A stretch of DNA of 64,000 nucleotides from Bacteroidota bacterium (GTDB lineage: Bacteria > Bacteroidota > Bacteroidia > Cytophagales > Spirosomataceae): positions 62,001 to 126,000 of the forward strand of contig JAIUOF010000004.1 in assembly GCA_020161355.1 (NCBI GenBank). The letters run 5' to 3'. Positions within the stretch are counted from its first letter, which is position 1; each line of letters opens with the position of its first letter. A model generated the notes under the pieces. That model was not told the DNA's origin. It did no database searches and saw only the letters and a program-made list of their open reading frames with translations. Shown here one piece after another: positions 44,460 through 54,241 of this stretch. Both the position numbers and the translations under genes were made by a program.

Positions 44460-44852
44460 TCAGGGTAAATTGGCTTTTATTTTTGATGCAATTTCAGCTA
44501 ATTCCTCCTGGCTAATTTTTATTTTAGCATTAAAATTCATATCAGCCATGCTGTTCATGGGTATCAGATGTACGTGAGCATGAGGTACCTCCAGGCCAAT
44601 AACTGCAACGCCCACTCGTTTGCAGGGAACGGCCTTTCGTATAGCCGGCTCCAAAGATTTCGCAAATGCCATCAAACCCCCATAAAGCTCATCGCTGAGA
44701 TCAAAGAGGTAGTCAATTTCTTTTTTCGGGACTACCAAAGTATGCCCGGGTGCACAGGGAAACACATCAAGAAAAGCAAAGAAGTCGTCGGTTTCGGCAA
44801 TTTTATGGCAAGGAATCTCACCATTAATGATTTTTGTAAATATTGATGCCAT
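44460..44852 (-). CDS. HIT-family nucleotide hydrolase
   Basis: 130 aa. Histidine-triad motif EVPHAHVHLIP near 88-98 and the N-terminal F-x-K-I-I-x-G-E-I-P-C signature; HinT/PKCI branch. Hydrolyses nucleoside phosphoramidates or adenylylated compounds. Normal length. Often next to greA in Bacteroidota, but greA is not seen here. Confidence 0.92.
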   Translation of the reverse strand: MASIFTKIINGEIPCHKIAETDDFFAFLDVFPCAPGHTLVVPKKEIDYLFDLSDELYGGLMAFAKSLEPAIRKAVPCKRVGVAVIGLEVPHAHVHLIPMNSMADMNFNAKIKISQEELAEIASKIKANLP

Positions 44853-44957
44853 GATAAATTAAAAATTTCCGATGCAATTTAGGAGATTTTGTTTTCAACC
44901 CCATTACATCCTATTCAAAATCTAAATTATCATTTTCTTCAGTCAGTGATTATCTAT

Positions 44958-45125
44958 TTACCAAATATTAAAAGCCATGGCAGCAAAATGAATTGCCCTA
45001 TTATATTTGAAACAAAATGAAATTATGAAATGAGTCTGACTAAATACTACAGTTTCTGATTCAAAATAGTATTCCCCTTCTGCACTTTTGCAAATACTAA
45101 AATCCACTAATTCAAAATAATCCAT
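44958..45125 (-). other. possible small ORF or gene remnant
   Basis: A minus-strand frame is open from a TTG at 45212, with its first ATG at 45125 (55 codons, MDYFELVDFSICKSAEGEYY...). Composition looks protein-like (Glu, Asp, Phe, Tyr), but no family, signal or ribosome-binding site is visible. It could be the end of a decayed gene. Nothing else is recognised in the gap 44853-45326. Confidence 0.25.
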
Positions 45126-45326
45126 CAATACACCATGTTGCTTAATAAAAACATCCGTAATTTTGTGTTGGAGAAACAAAACCGATATCCAGGTCTTACT
45201 TGAATTTTCCAAACAAACTTTTGAATTTATTTAACGTTTAGGAAAAATAATAAGGCTGGAGAAAATCGTAATCTAAAAACAAAATCACTTTGGTCGTTTA
45301 CATTTTTCGGGAAAAATATTTCTAAA

Positions 45327-46163
45327 GTGAGCTGGAATGATTTTATGGGAAATCAGAAGTTTATAGTAATTCGTGACGTGATTGCCAGAAAAAACCCAAA
45401 GCTCCTTAAATGGATGCCGGGATTTTTATTGAGGTACATTGAGCGTATAGTTCATGAAGACGATATCAACGCCGTGATGCATAACATCGGCCACCTTCAA
45501 GGTCTTGAATTTGTTGATGCTCTTATCAATCAGGAACTTAAAATTGATGTTGAACTAAAAGGTGCCGAAAATATTCCGTTAAGTGGTGGTGCAATTTTTG
45601 CTTCGAATCACCCGCTTGGAGGCCTTGATGGTATCGCTTTTATGCATGCTCTGGGAAAGTACAGGTCAGATATCAGGTTTTTGGTAAACGACATCCTCAT
45701 GAACATTAAAAACCTGGGCTCATTGTTTATCCCTATTAATAAACACGGGTCACAGGCCAGAGACGCCATGAAGGCAATTGATGAAACTTATGCAAGTGAT
45801 CAGGCGATGCTGGTATTCCCCGCTGGTTTGGTTTCCCGCAAACGTAAAAACGGAATAATCAAAGACCTGGAATGGAAGAAAAGTTTTATTTCTAAAGCCA
45901 AAAAATACAAAAAAGATATTATTCCGGTTTATATAGAAGGGCGTAATTCAGACTTTTTTTATAATTTAGCGAGATTTCGTAAAAACATAGGAATCGGAGC
46001 CAACATCGAAATGTTTTATCTGGCAGATGAGATGTTTGCTCAAAAAGGGAAAAAAGTAACCATAGTAATAGGAAAACCTATTCCTTATACCTACTTCGAC
46101 AAAACCAAAACCGAACAGGAGTGGGCCGAAAAAGTAAAAGAGATAGTTTATGCAATGGCATAA
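45327..46163 (+). CDS. glsA: lysophospholipid/glycine-lipid O-acyltransferase, GlsA-like
   Basis: 278 aa. PlsC-type acyltransferase: NHPLGGLDGIAF (His..Asp), FIPINKHGS, LVFPAGLVSRKRKNGIIKDLEWKKSFI and VIGKPIPYTYFD. It is followed after 12 bases by an OlsB/GlsB-type N-acyltransferase. In Bacteroides thetaiotaomicron the pair GlsB-GlsA makes N-acyl-3-acyloxyacyl glycine lipids, with GlsA adding the second, ester-linked chain; I infer the same here. GTG start at 45327; an ATG six codons later is a fair alternative. Confidence 0.85.
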   Translation: MSWNDFMGNQKFIVIRDVIARKNPKLLKWMPGFLLRYIERIVHEDDINAVMHNIGHLQGLEFVDALINQELKIDVELKGAENIPLSGGAIFASNHPLGGLDGIAFMHALGKYRSDIRFLVNDILMNIKNLGSLFIPINKHGSQARDAMKAIDETYASDQAMLVFPAGLVSRKRKNGIIKDLEWKKSFISKAKKYKKDIIPVYIEGRNSDFFYNLARFRKNIGIGANIEMFYLADEMFAQKGKKVTIVIGKPIPYTYFDKTKTEQEWAEKVKEIVYAMA

Positions 46164-46175
46164 TAAATTACATTT

Positions 46176-47135
46176 ATGCAGAAAATATTAGAACCTATAG
46201 CACGAGAAGTACTTAAGAAGGAAATAAATGAGGGTACGTTTCTGAGATATACAAATTTTGGCAATATTGAAGTTCATCTGGTCAACCACCACAGGCAGCC
46301 CAATACCATTCAGGAAATTGGCCGCCTGAGAGAGCTTACGTTCAGAGCGGCAGGCGGTGGTACAGGTCTGGCGGTAGATATTGATGAAAATGATACCTGC
46401 GAAGATGCTTATGATCAGCTTATAACATGGGATCCTGAAGAAGAAGAAATAGTAGCTGGCTACCGGCTAATCAGGGGCGGCGATGTGAGTCTTAACGCTC
46501 ATGGTGTGCATAATTTATCTACTTCTCACTATTTTCATTTCTCTGAAAAATTTAAAAATGAATACCTGCCCCTTACTATTGAGCTTGGCAGGTCGTTTGT
46601 ACAACCCAAATTTCAGCCGGGAAAAGATAACCGCAAAGGTCTTTTTTCTCTGGATAATCTTTGGGACGGCCTGGGTGCGATCGTGGTTTTGAATCCTGAC
46701 ATAAAGTATCTGTTTGGAAAAGTAACCATGTATCCGCATTATAACAAAGAAGCCCGGGACCTTCTCCTATATTTTATGAATCATTATTTCCCCGACACCC
46801 AAAAGTTGGTTTGGCCCATAAAGCCTTTGGGGTATTTTGGTGATGTTTCAGCGTTAGATGGAATATTTGAGGGGCTTGATTACAAAGATGGATACAAGAT
46901 ACTCAATTCAAGGGTAAGGGCTTTGGGAGAAAACATCCCGCCGCTTATCAACACCTACATGGGCTTATCTTCTACCATGAAAACCTTCGGTACGGCTCTT
47001 AACGATGAGTTTGGAGAAGTAGAAGAAACAGGCATTTTGATAACGATAGATGATATTTTTCATAGCAAAAAAGAGCGACACATTACTTCCTTCGAAAGAG
47101 ACAGACATTACGGAAAAAGGAGACAAGCAGAGTAA
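46176..47135 (+). CDS. glsB: GNAT-fold N-acyltransferase, GlsB/OlsB-like
   Basis: 319 aa. Hemolysin-like/OlsB-type acyl-ACP-dependent N-acyltransferase: GRLRELTFRAAGGGTG near the N-terminus, IVAGYRLIRG, TIELGRSFVQPKFQPGKDNRKGLFSLDNLWDGLGA and FGKVTMYPHYN. It would attach a 3-hydroxy fatty acid to the amino group of glycine (or ornithine), the first step of amino-acid lipid synthesis. It follows the O-acyltransferase gene by 12 bases, so both steps are in one operon. Glycine versus ornithine is not decided by the sequence. Confidence 0.85.
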   Translation: MQKILEPIAREVLKKEINEGTFLRYTNFGNIEVHLVNHHRQPNTIQEIGRLRELTFRAAGGGTGLAVDIDENDTCEDAYDQLITWDPEEEEIVAGYRLIRGGDVSLNAHGVHNLSTSHYFHFSEKFKNEYLPLTIELGRSFVQPKFQPGKDNRKGLFSLDNLWDGLGAIVVLNPDIKYLFGKVTMYPHYNKEARDLLLYFMNHYFPDTQKLVWPIKPLGYFGDVSALDGIFEGLDYKDGYKILNSRVRALGENIPPLINTYMGLSSTMKTFGTALNDEFGEVEETGILITIDDIFHSKKERHITSFERDRHYGKRRQAE

Positions 47136-47280
47136 TTGATACTCTGCTTTTTTTTGTGTTTTTTCTTGCAGCGAATGCTATATATTTAATAACAACCCCA
47201 TTACAAAACAAGCAACTGAAGTATCTCTATTTTTTTGTCTCAGTTTAACATATTTTTCCTTAAAAAATTAGGAAAAATAA

Positions 47281-47344
47281 TTTCCCCTCCATAAATTGAA
47301 CCAAAATTCATAAAAATTAAGATAATATTATCAATAAAACCACA
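47281..47344 (+). promoter_or_regulatory. C-rich upstream region of the second leader-bearing locus
   Basis: CCCCTCC at 47284-47290 followed by ATAAATTGA and an AT-rich stretch. The first locus has its C12 tract, then ATATATTG, at nearly the same distance from its leader (59 against 61 bases). The C tract here is interrupted by T, so it should be stable. The whole gap 47136-47418 otherwise holds TTTTTTTGTCTCA (47230-47242), also seen at 24920-24932. Confidence 0.4.
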
Positions 47345-47384
47345 GCAAATCAGACTTTTCTGATAGGTAATAGCTATTCCACCT
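47345..47384 (+). promoter_or_regulatory. conserved leader element, copy B
   Basis: 40 bases: GCAAATCAG, a six-base variable loop, CTGATAGGTAA and TAGCTATTCCACCT. The hairpin arms pair as ATCAGA/TCTGAT here, one base pair longer than copy A, and AATAGCTATT is self-complementary. It ends 34 bases before the ATG of the lipoprotein gene, against 36 in copy A. Confidence 0.6.
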
Positions 47385-47418
47385 TTAAGGAAGCACAAAC
47401 TTTTAAATAATATTACAA

Positions 47419-48536
47419 ATGAAAAAAAACTAAACTACCGTTTAGCTATCGGCTTTATTATTCTTCTCTCTTCTTCCTTATTCTTTAGTTGTCAAAATGA
47501 TTTGAAAGAATTTCAAAAATCACAAGAGAGTAAATTTGGGATTTTTAAAGGAGAAAAAGTCTTACTATCCAATGGTTTAACTCAAAAGGATTTAGATATA
47601 CCTGCATCTGAATTTATTACTACTTTACTCAGTGTTTCCTCCGCAAGAATTAACGGAGAACCATCTTTAGGTATTTCGTATTATGATTTGGTTTCTTTTT
47701 TTGAAAATAAACTCAAAGCTTATCCTCAATTGGATATGATTAAAATGGAAATAAATGGATTCGATAAACTGCAAAAGGATTTTCCTAATATTAAATCTAA
47801 AGAAAACGCCTTTGAAATATCCGATAAAATTGTTGACTTCTATGAAATGAAACTTAGGAATGATTTAAAAAATGAATTAAAAGATATTTCTTCAAAAGGG
47901 GCAAAAATAAAAGGTGTTTTAGAAGAGCTTGATGCAAACGCAATGGAAATAAATTATTTTGCACAACATCCAATTGCAGGTTTAAGTTTTAAAACTGGTG
48001 CGACTTTGGCTATCAGTTGGTCAAATGAAAAATTTGGCGGTGCAAGTATTGATTTAGATAATTACAGAAATGCTTACAAGCATGCCATTTGGAATATGGC
48101 GGGAGTAGCAGAAATGTTGAAGGCGGGAATGCCTAAATCAGATGCTGTAGGCAAAGCAAGAGATTTTGCAACATTGCATGAAATGATATATGTAGGTAAT
48201 TCCAATGGAATTAAGCCTTCTGCTCTACCTGCAAGTATATTAATTCTTCATGCTAATTGGGGATTAAATACTCAAAATGCAAATGCTATGGATTTATCAA
48301 ATAATGCTATTGGTAGAAGTTTAATAGATGATATAGCATATAAACCACTTTTTGGTGGTTGGCAAAATGTTGACAAAACTTCTATAATGAATTCATTAGC
48401 TCCCAAAGTTTCATCTAACGCAGAGTACAGAAAAAATGATAATATTATACACGAATACCACGGTGACAATTGGGACAACCTTTCAAGCAATAGATTTGGT
48501 GGAACAACTACTCCATTGTACATTATTATTGATTAA
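47419..48536 (+). CDS. DUF6973-like lipoprotein, signal peptide out of frame by one base
   Basis: The main frame (residues from about 47427 to 48536) begins KLNYRLAIGFIILLSSSLFF-SC-QND, a good SPII signal, but the only ATG in reach (47419) is one frame off because the run after it has eight A; nine would join them. As read, translation must use a weak codon such as the TTG at 47502 and would lack the signal. The middle is helical; residues around the last 150 have NAYKHAIWN ... ARDFATLHE, which I recall as a DUF6973 pattern with conserved His, Asn and Glu, as in some putative toxin or hydrolase domains. Function unknown. Strongly AT-rich, under the shared leader. A sequencing error in the A run is the plain alternative to phase variation. 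Confidence 0.7.
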
Positions 48537-48542
48537 ATTAAC

Positions 48543-48576
48543 AACTGGAGCCATTTGTGGTTCCAGTTAATTTTTT
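48543..48576 (+). terminator. intrinsic terminator abutting the next start codon
   Basis: AACTGGAGCCA (48543-48553) pairs with TGGTTCCAGTT (48558-48568), 11 bp with one G-U, loop TTTG, then T6 at 48571-48576. The next gene's ATG is at 48580, so a full terminator occupies its ribosome-binding region. Confidence 0.85.
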
Positions 48577-48579
48577 AAT

Positions 48580-49047
48580 ATGAGATACATAATATATCTA
48601 TTATTAATATTGGTTATGAGTTGTGATATTTCGTCGGACCCATCCAAGCTTTTTGAAACAATTTACTTTAATTATTCTACTGATAAAATAACTAAAATTC
48701 GTTTAGAGATAGTGGATTCGGATAAAAAGATAGTTAAAGAGGCAATTGAAATTGAAACAGTTATTCAGCCTGGTGATTCTTTAAAATTTGATTTTAATTC
48801 AGAAAACTTTATTAGTACTTCAAATTATTCTTACATAAATACCACAATATTTTTTCAAAACTTGCCTCCTATTTTTAATAAAATGGCGAAAGAAGAATGG
48901 GTTTCTGGTTTTATAAGTAATTATAATACTTTTGTACTTTTACTTTATATCGGCGATAGTAAAATGGTTATATGTGGACGAAAAAAATCTGACTTCTCTG
49001 ACGTAAATCTAGATGCTTGGGATTGTAAGTTAGAGCTTTTAAAATAA
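48580..49047 (+). CDS. small lipoprotein of unknown function
   Basis: 155 aa. SPII signal MRYIIYLLLILVMSC (Cys 15), then a beta-rich mature part (TDKITKIRLEIVDSDKKIVKEAIEIETVIQPGDSLKFDF) and an aromatic C-terminal half. No family recognised. It lies 43 bases behind the DUF6973-like gene but starts directly after a terminator. By position it could be the immunity partner of the preceding protein; this is a guess. AT-rich like its neighbours. Confidence 0.65.
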   Translation: MRYIIYLLLILVMSCDISSDPSKLFETIYFNYSTDKITKIRLEIVDSDKKIVKEAIEIETVIQPGDSLKFDFNSENFISTSNYSYINTTIFFQNLPPIFNKMAKEEWVSGFISNYNTFVLLLYIGDSKMVICGRKKSDFSDVNLDAWDCKLELLK

Positions 49048-49084
49048 CACTCTATTTTGAATTTCCATCAAATTTTGATTCTAA

Positions 49085-49768
49085 ATGAAAAAAATATGGT
49101 TCCTTATTCTGTGTTTGTTTCTTTTTAAACATAGTTTTAGCCAAACTAAACTATCAAATTTTTCAATTTCCTTATATAAAGGTGTTTCAAACACAAAATG
49201 TACGATAAAAAATCCATTTTGGCTTCAGCAAGAAAATTTTCCTAATGTTAGTATGGGTAACAATTTTGGTTTTGAAATAAATCAACGTGCATTTAAAACT
49301 CTCTGGATTGGTATTGGAATGCAGAGGAATAATAGGAATTATACTTTTGTCAGAATCAATCCGTATTCTTCTGCTGGAAAATTCGAGAATTTTTTCAGAT
49401 CAGACAAAGGTCAAGACTTTTCTTTAAAAATTGAATATTTTAGATCCTTTCGAGGTTTTGATTTTTCGATTCTAACGAGATTTAAAAGCCAAATATGGTT
49501 TTCCTCTTATAGTAAAATATTTAGAAATGATGGAACAATTACTAATAAAAAAGAAAGTGGCTATTTGTCTTCAAGTTCTAGACCTCGAATAGAAAACGGT
49601 TTATCTATTGGGCATTCATTTGGCAAAAGAAAACTAACCTCTATCAAAGTTGAATCCAATTTTTCTGAATTTATTGATGTGAGAAAATCTTCCCTTATTG
49701 ATAAAATGAATTTAAAAAGTTTAGCACTAAATTTTACATTTGTAAAAAACTTTAAGCCAATTTTATAA
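49085..49768 (+). CDS. exported protein, possible small beta-barrel
   Basis: 227 aa. Signal peptide MKKIWFLILCLFLFKHSFSQ. The mature part alternates polar and hydrophobic/aromatic residues in strand-like runs (KLSNFSISLYKG, LWIGIGMQRNNRNYTFVRI, DFSLKIEYFRSF, LKSLALNFTFVKNF) and ends in an F-rich strand, as outer-membrane barrels do. No named family. Follows the small lipoprotein by 37 bases and ends near a terminator shared with rpoC. Confidence 0.65.
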   Translation: MKKIWFLILCLFLFKHSFSQTKLSNFSISLYKGVSNTKCTIKNPFWLQQENFPNVSMGNNFGFEINQRAFKTLWIGIGMQRNNRNYTFVRINPYSSAGKFENFFRSDKGQDFSLKIEYFRSFRGFDFSILTRFKSQIWFSSYSKIFRNDGTITNKKESGYLSSSSRPRIENGLSIGHSFGKRKLTSIKVESNFSEFIDVRKSSLIDKMNLKSLALNFTFVKNFKPIL

Positions 49769-49845
49769 CCTGAGTCAATTATTAACATTCGTTTTCAACA
49801 TTTCTGATTTACATAGTAACTTTAACTCAACATTACTTTTTAATC

Positions 49846-49885
49846 AAAAAAATCCCCTTCAGATTGCTCTGAAGGGGATTTTTAT
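49846..49885. terminator. bidirectional intrinsic terminator between the accessory island and rpoC
   Basis: AAAAATCCCCTTCAGA (49848-49863) pairs with TCTGAAGGGGATTTTT (49868-49883), a perfect 16-bp stem with a 4-base loop and A/T flanks on both sides. It serves both the plus-strand exported protein gene and the minus-strand rpoC. Confidence 0.95.
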
Positions 49886-49902
49886 ATCGTTTCGAGATAG
49901 TA

Positions 49903-52900
49903 TTAATCTACGTATTCTCTTCTGCGAGGCTCTGCCAATCTGCGGGCCTGAGCGGCTTCTATCTCTTCTACAGTGTTTACCTGTATGTTTTGATAGGTGC
50001 GTTTTCCGGTACCGGCAGGGATCAGGTGACCCACGATTACGTTTTCTTTCAGACCGGCAAGGTCGTCACGCTTACCTTTAACTGCAGCTTCAGAAAGTAC
50101 CTTTGTGGTCTCCTGGAACGATGCTGCTGAGATAAACGACTCAGTACCCAATGAAGCCGTGGTAATACCCTGAAGGATTACCTGAGAAACAGCAGGCTGT
50201 GCGTCACGCACGGTCATAAGTTTCTTGTCTTCACGCTTAAGGCGACCGTTTTCGTCTCTGAATTCACGGTTGGTGATAATCTGACCCGGTTTGTAGAATT
50301 CTGATGCTCCGGCATCAACCACCACTTTCTTGTCGATAATGCGGTCATTTTCTTCACGGAAGGTCCACTTATCTACTGCCTGCATTTCAAGGAACATGGT
50401 GTCACCTGCATCCAATACATCTACTTTCTGCATCATCTGACGTACAATCACCTCGATGTGTTTATCAGAGATTTTCACACCTTGCTGACGATATACGGCC
50501 TGTGTTTCATCAACCAAATATTCCTGAACGGCGGTTGGTCCTTTGATACGAAGAATGTCGGCAGGTGTAATGGCACCGTCAGAAAGTGGCTCACCCGCAC
50601 GGATGTAGTCACCCTCCTGTACAAGGATAAGTTTTGAAAGAGATACCATGTATTTCATTTTGGTACCGTCCTTGGCTTCCACAAAAATCTCACGGTTACC
50701 ACGCTTAATGCTACCATAAGAAACCACACCGTCGATCTCGGAAACAACTGCAGGGTTTGAAGGGTTACGTGCTTCGAAAAGCTCTGTTACCCTTGGAAGA
50801 CCACCGGTGATATCGCGGTTCATATTGATCGCTCTTGGTATTTTAGCTAAAATCTGACCTGCTTTGATTTGCTGACCATCCTCTACCATCAAACGAGCAT
50901 TAACCGGAAGGTTATATTCTTTGGTTTCATCACCCGATTTGATAATAATTGAAGGGTTTTTAGCTCTGTCTTTAGAGTCAGTGATTACTTTATCACGGAA
51001 ACCTGTTTGCTCATCAGCCTCTTCGCGGTAAGTAACACCTTCTTCAATTGAATCATACTCTACCACACCGTCAAATTCGGTTAAGATTACGGCGTTGAAC
51101 TGATCCCAGTGACAGATAGGCTCACCTTTGGCAATTTTCTGACCATCTTTTACCTGAATGGTTGAACCATAAGGTACAATGTTTGAAATCAAGATTTGTT
51201 TGGTAGCCTCATCAATAATTCTGATTTCACCTCTACGACCGATTACGATTGTGGCAGGGTTACCTTCTTTATCAACAGACTCTACTGTTTTGATTTCTTC
51301 AAAATCAATTTTACCGGCAAATTTGGCTTTCAGGTTGGCTTCAACCGACACGTTCATCGCAGTACCACCGGTGTGGAAAGTACGAAGAGTAAGCTGAGTA
51401 CCAGGCTCACCAATTGACTGAGAGGCAATTACACCCACAGCTTCACCGGCGTCAACCATACGACCTGAGGCCAGGTTACGTCCATAGCATTTAGAACAAA
51501 TACCTACTTTAGTTTCGCAGGTAAGTGCCGAACGAATCTCTATGGTTTCGATTGCCGTTTCATCAATTCTTTCTGCTATTTCCTCAGTGATTTCTTCACC
51601 GGCTGGCAATATCAATTCTTTAGTTATAGGGTCAATAATATCATGTACAGAAGTACGACCCAAAATACGCTCAGAAAGAGGCTCGATGATGTCATCGTTT
51701 TCTTTCAAAGCCGAAACATTGATACCTCTCAAAGTACCGCAGTCCACTTCATTAACTACCACATCCTGAGCTACATCATGAAGACGACGAGTCAGATAAC
51801 CCGCATCGGCAGTCTTAAGGGCTGTATCAGCAAGACCTTTACGGGCACCATGAGTAGAGATAAAGTACTCAAGTACATCAAGACCTTCTTTGAAGTTGGA
51901 AAGAATCGGGTTCTCGATGATTTCACCCACAGAACCTGCGATATTTTTCTGAGGTTTGGCCATAAGACCCCTCATACCACCTAACTGACGAATTTGCTCC
52001 TGCGAACCACGGGCTCCTGAGTGCATCATCATATATACAGGGTTAAAGCCCTGACGATCATTTTCCAGCTGACGAAGTAGTGTCTCTCTCAATCGAGTGT
52101 TAACGCGTGTCCAGATATCGATGATCTGGTTGTAACGCTCACGCTCGGTAATGATACCAAACATATAGTTGCTTTGTACTTCTTCAACTTCAGTACGAGC
52201 ATTTTCAATCAAAGCCTGCTTTTCTTCAGGAATCATGATATCACCCAAACCGATTGACAAACCACCTTTAAAGGCTGACTGGAAACCTAGTTCTTTGATA
52301 TCATCAAGAAATTGAGCAGTACGTGCAAAAGATACTTCTTTGAATACTTTACCAATGATTGACTGTAGTTTTTTCTTGGTCAAAAGCTCATCGATATATC
52401 CAACTTTTTCAGGAACAAACTGGTTAAATAATACACGACCTGCTACGGTTTCGATAAGTTTTTCTTCCAATTCACCTTTGTCATTTTTCACCGACACTTT
52501 CACTTTGATAAAAGCATGTTTCGAAAGCTGACCTTCATTGATTGCAATCACAACTTCCTCTGCAGAATAGTAGGTTTTACCTTCTCCGATAATTGGCTCT
52601 TCCGGAGTTGATCTTTTTCCTTTGGTAACGTAATAAAGACCCAAAACCATGTCCTGAGAAGGTACAGTGATAGGTGCTCCATTGGCAGGGTTAAGGATGT
52701 TATGCGATGAAAGCATCAAAACTGAAGCCTCCATGATGGCTTCCTGACCAAGCGGCACGTGAACGGCCATCTGGTCACCGTCAAAGTCAGCGTTAAAGGC
52801 TGTACAAACCAGTGGGTGCAATTGAATTGCCTTTCCTTCAACTAATTTTGGCTGAAACGCCTGAATACCCAAACGGTGCAATGTAGGAGCACGGTTGAGC

Positions 52901-54207
52901 AATACAGGGTGTCCTTTTAAAACGTTTTCGAGGATATCCCAGATTACCGCATCTTTTCTATCCACGATTTTCTTAGCAGACTTAACGGTTTTTACGATAC
53001 CTCTTTCTATCAATTTTCTGATAATAAACGGCTTGAATAGCTCAGCAGCCATATCTTTAGGAAGACCACACTCATGCAATTTCATTTCCGGTCCTACTAC
53101 GATAACCGAACGTCCCGAGTAATCCACCCTTTTACCTAAAAGGTTTTGACGGAAACGACCTTGCTTACCTTTCAACATATCTGAAAGTGATTTCAGGGCA
53201 CGGTTACCATCTGATCTTACGGCGTTTACTTTTCTTGAGTTATCAAAAAGTGAATCAACTGCTTCCTGAAGCATACGTTTTTCGTTACGTAAGATTACTT
53301 CCGGAGCTTTGATTTCGAGTAGTCTTTTCAGACGATTGTTTCTGATGATTACCCTTCTGTAAAGATCATTTAAATCAGAAGTTGCAAAACGACCACCATC
53401 TAATGGCACCAACGGACGTAATTCAGGTGGAATTACAGGAACCATGCGTATCACCATCCACTCAGGTTTGTTATCAATACGGCTTCTAGAATCACGGAAT
53501 GACTCTACCACTTTCAGACGCTTCAAGGCCTCGGCTTTACGCTGTTGAGAAGTGTCAGTAGCAGCCTGGTGACGTAATTCATACGACAGCTCGTCTAATT
53601 TGATTCTTGATAACAACATGTAGAGAGCTTCTGCACCCATTTTGGCTATGAATTTCTGAGGATCTTCATCAGGAAGCATTTGATTTTCTCTTGGCAATTT
53701 GTCAAGAATATCCAAATATTCTTCTTCTGTAAGGAAGTCCATCTGAGCCACACCATCTTCTTCTTTGATACCGGCTTGTACTACTACATATCTTTCGTAA
53801 TAGATAACCTGATCAAGTTTTTTGGATGAAAGACCCAAAAGGTAACCGATTTTATTAGGCAACGAACGGAAATACCAAATGTGTGCCACTGGTACCACAA
53901 GTTCAATGTGACCCATACGCTCACGACGTACTTTTTTCTCGGTCACTTCTACACCACAACGGTCACAAATAATGCCTTTGTAGCGAATTCTTTTATACTT
54001 TCCACAGTGACATTCCCAGTCTTTTACCGGCCCGAAGATACGCTCGCAGAACAGACCGCCCATTTCAGGTTTGTAGGTTCTGTAATTGATGGTTTCGGGT
54101 TGAGTAACTTCACCATATGAGCCTTCCAAAATTGATTCGGGAGAGGCCAGACTTATGGTTATGCTATCAAAATCGCTGTTTAGCTTTTTATTTTTCTTTA
54201 ATGACAT
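49903..54207 (-). CDS. rpoC: DNA-directed RNA polymerase subunit beta'
   Basis: 1434 aa. Catalytic [10 protein letters not shown]-terminal zinc-binding [16 protein letters not shown], and the second zinc set [13 protein letters not shown]. Lid/rudder region [23 protein letters not shown] and the trigger-loop area [16 protein letters not shown] are normal. Length and order fit Bacteroidota. 34 bases behind rpoB, last gene of the operon, closed by the 16-bp terminator. Confidence 0.99.
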   Translation of the reverse strand: MSLKKNKKLNSDFDSITISLASPESILEGSYGEVTQPETINYRTYKPEMGGLFCERIFGPVKDWECHCGKYKRIRYKGIICDRCGVEVTEKKVRRERMGHIELVVPVAHIWYFRSLPNKIGYLLGLSSKKLDQVIYYERYVVVQAGIKEEDGVAQMDFLTEEEYLDILDKLPRENQMLPDEDPQKFIAKMGAEALYMLLSRIKLDELSYELRHQAATDTSQQRKAEALKRLKVVESFRDSRSRIDNKPEWMVIRMVPVIPPELRPLVPLDGGRFATSDLNDLYRRVIIRNNRLKRLLEIKAPEVILRNEKRMLQEAVDSLFDNSRKVNAVRSDGNRALKSLSDMLKGKQGRFRQNLLGKRVDYSGRSVIVVGPEMKLHECGLPKDMAAELFKPFIIRKLIERGIVKTVKSAKKIVDRKDAVIWDILENVLKGHPVLLNRAPTLHRLGIQAFQPKLVEGKAIQLHPLVCTAFNADFDGDQMAVHVPLGQEAIMEASVLMLSSHNILNPANGAPITVPSQDMVLGLYYVTKGKRSTPEEPIIGEGKTYYSAEEVVIAINEGQLSKHAFIKVKVSVKNDKGELEEKLIETVAGRVLFNQFVPEKVGYIDELLTKKKLQSIIGKVFKEVSFARTAQFLDDIKELGFQSAFKGGLSIGLGDIMIPEEKQALIENARTEVEEVQSNYMFGIITERERYNQIIDIWTRVNTRLRETLLRQLENDRQGFNPVYMMMHSGARGSQEQIRQLGGMRGLMAKPQKNIAGSVGEIIENPILSNFKEGLDVLEYFISTHGARKGLADTALKTADAGYLTRRLHDVAQDVVVNEVDCGTLRGINVSALKENDDIIEPLSERILGRTSVHDIIDPITKELILPAGEEITEEIAERIDETAIETIEIRSALTCETKVGICSKCYGRNLASGRMVDAGEAVGVIASQSIGEPGTQLTLRTFHTGGTAMNVSVEANLKAKFAGKIDFEEIKTVESVDKEGNPATIVIGRRGEIRIIDEATKQILISNIVPYGSTIQVKDGQKIAKGEPICHWDQFNAVILTEFDGVVEYDSIEEGVTYREEADEQTGFRDKVITDSKDRAKNPSIIIKSGDETKEYNLPVNARLMVEDGQQIKAGQILAKIPRAINMNRDITGGLPRVTELFEARNPSNPAVVSEIDGVVSYGSIKRGNREIFVEAKDGTKMKYMVSLSKLILVQEGDYIRAGEPLSDGAITPADILRIKGPTAVQEYLVDETQAVYRQQGVKISDKHIEVIVRQMMQKVDVLDAGDTMFLEMQAVDKWTFREENDRIIDKKVVVDAGASEFYKPGQIITNREFRDENGRLKREDKKLMTVRDAQPAVSQVILQGITTASLGTESFISAASFQETTKVLSEAAVKGKRDDLAGLKENVIVGHLIPAGTGKRTYQNIQVNTVEEIEAAQARRLAEPRRREYVD

Positions 54208-54241
54208 TTTCTAATTCTTTTTTATGAAAATGATATTTTAC

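Noticed and set aside
44958..45212. 84-codon minus-strand frame starting with TTG
   Set aside because: No ATG until codon 30, no ribosome-binding site and no family; kept only as a low-confidence remnant from 45125.
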